A stretch of 12,232 nucleotides of DNA, taken from JAGOSA01 sp043718505. GTDB lineage: Bacteria > Patescibacteriota > Minisyncoccia > Phycocordibacterales > UBA9973. The notes under the pieces were generated by a model. That model ran no database searches. It saw nothing but the letters and a program-made list of their open reading frames with translations, and was not told where the DNA came from. Within the stretch, counting starts at the first letter, position 1; the number at the start of each line of letters is the position of its first letter. A program made the position numbers and the translations under genes. Below are positions 11,409 through 12,232 of this stretch, piece after piece. The stretch covers positions 1 to 12,232 of the forward strand of contig JAYSVN010000040.1 of NCBI GenBank assembly GCA_043718505.1, written 5' to 3'.

Positions 11409-12232
11409 TTATTTGGCAATTGGATCAGAAACAATAAGGTGAATTGAAGCAGGCTTACTAGGCAAGTGCATTATCCAGAATGGCGAAACATTGACTGAAG
11501 CTTTCTGAACACTAGGAAACTTGGCAAGTGTTGTGCCAATATCTTTTTTCTTTGATCCGGTAAGGGCTTGAGTAACATTTGTTGACGGAATATTCCAGAC
11601 AACATGGCCTTTACCAGAAAGTGAAAACGTAATTGTGGAAGTTGTATCAGTAATACTTTCTTTATTCTTCAAATCAACTGCAAAAGTGCTTAGTTCAGGA
11701 ATGGTAACATCTTCATTTTGATACTGACTGATAGCGACTGTAGCAATTTTCTTCGTAATTTCAGCGCGATCAAAAAGAACACCGTACATTGAACCCTTAA
11801 CCACCATAACGCTTTTTTCGGCAACAGTTTGGCCAGAATCAGGGTCTTCAATAATCACATATGCGCCGGGCAACATAATTGATGTTTCAGGCAAACTAGC
11901 TTTGGCCTGTCCCAAGAGTTTTTGTTTGAGAAGAGTAAGGGCGGCTTCATGGGCGATTTTGGCATCAGCTTCGGTAAGGGCAATTCCCTTGCCGGAAGCA
12001 CCGCCTGACATAACAGTTTTTGATCGTCCGTAGAACTTCGTCGCTTTGGGAGTGCCTTTAAACCCGACAAATGTAAAGTCGGAAAGACCGATATTGTAGG
12101 TTGCGCCAGGCTGGTCAGCACGCACACTAACTTCAACAGATCCGGGAACTTGCTTACCGGCTTCGGTCTTCATGCCAGGAATTGTTGTAGCCACATCAGT
12201 TTTAAAAATTTTGCCGTCGGTGGTCGTGATGC
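11409..12232 (-). CDS. Baseplate-J-like protein, C-terminal part (partial)
   Basis: The 3' 274 codons of a gene that continues beyond the right edge; the frame is open upstream of any internal start (a GTG at 12194 is just Val in ITTTDGKIFKTDVATT). The visible part has beta-rich modules: GSVEVSVRADQPGATYNIG followed by FVGFKGTPKATKFYGRS resembles the domain seen in proteins annotated as phage baseplate J/gp47-like in many CPR genomes. A Lys/Ala helix (about 85-115) follows, then another beta region and the end SVNVSPFWIMHLPSKPASIHLIV. Those homologues often carry an N-terminal membrane anchor (not visible here), so a surface or envelope protein is possible. I see no other phage genes around, and the neighbours are core ribosomal genes, so a prophage is unlikely. 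Family call is from remembered motifs and is moderate; the coding call is firm. Confidence 0.7.
   Translation of the reverse strand, partial: ITTTDGKIFKTDVATTIPGMKTEAGKQVPGSVEVSVRADQPGATYNIGLSDFTFVGFKGTPKATKFYGRSKTVMSGGASGKGIALTEADAKIAHEAALTLLKQKLLGQAKASLPETSIMLPGAYVIIEDPDSGQTVAEKSVMVVKGSMYGVLFDRAEITKKIATVAISQYQNEDVTIPELSTFAVDLKNKESITDTTSTITFSLSGKGHVVWNIPSTNVTQALTGSKKKDIGTTLAKFPSVQKASVNVSPFWIMHLPSKPASIHLIVSDPIAK

Noticed and set aside
11342..11434. N-terminal extension of infA to an ATG at 11434
   Set aside because: It reads through the -35/-10 elements at 11366-11394 and overlaps the preceding gene's 3' end; IF-1 is normally about 72 residues.
1..12232. tRNA, rRNA, CRISPR arrays, insertion sequences or prophage
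   Set aside because: I found no tRNA-like T-arm with acceptor pairing, no repeat-spacer pattern, no transposase or integrase, and no terminal repeats.

Overview
The window reads as a chromosomal segment of an ultra-small bacterium of the Candidate Phyla Radiation (Patescibacteria, probably a Parcubacteria-type lineage). The evidence is a shortened ribosomal protein L13, a transketolase split into two genes, a divergent ribulose-phosphate-epimerase-like protein beside an RpiB of the Glu-active-site type, a baseplate-J-like protein next to infA, AT-rich short intergenic gaps, and no convincing Shine-Dalgarno sequence before any start I inspected. This assignment is inference from gene content; there is no rRNA gene in the window.

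Layout. Nearly all genes lie on the minus strand, so transcription runs from right to left. At the right edge (11409-12232) is the 3' part of a baseplate-J-like gene, then infA with its own promoter. Next comes the classic translation/transcription cluster rpmJ-rpsM-rpsK-rpsD-rpoA-rplQ-rplM-rpsI (10988 down to 7163), closed by a GAAA-loop terminator at 7128-7152. Between 7062 and 6078 is an island read on the plus strand. It holds an unrecognised 200-residue gene (6455-7057) with its own promoter and a strong terminator. Upstream of it is a gene-free 411-base stretch with a near-consensus plus-strand promoter, a perfect inverted repeat and a terminator; this looks like a small RNA or an attenuated leader.

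Left of the island, gatB, gap, a small helical gene, rpiB and an rpe-like gene follow each other closely (6043 to 1920), ending in a probable terminator. They are followed by a coiled-coil gene (1801-1412) and the two transketolase halves (1354 to the left edge). gap, rpiB, rpe-like and tktN/tktC together form the core of a non-oxidative pentose phosphate / lower glycolysis module, a frequent way for CPR bacteria to interconvert pentoses and triose phosphates.

The most notable sequence-level pattern is promoter placement. At gatB, gap, the 1801 gene, tktN and, more weakly, the 3438 gene, a -10-like hexamer ends exactly 6-7 bases before the ATG, so the transcript would begin at or within a base or so of the start codon. 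Together with the lack of Shine-Dalgarno sites, this suggests leaderless translation as a regular mode in this genome. The infA promoter would also leave only about 5-17 bases of leader.
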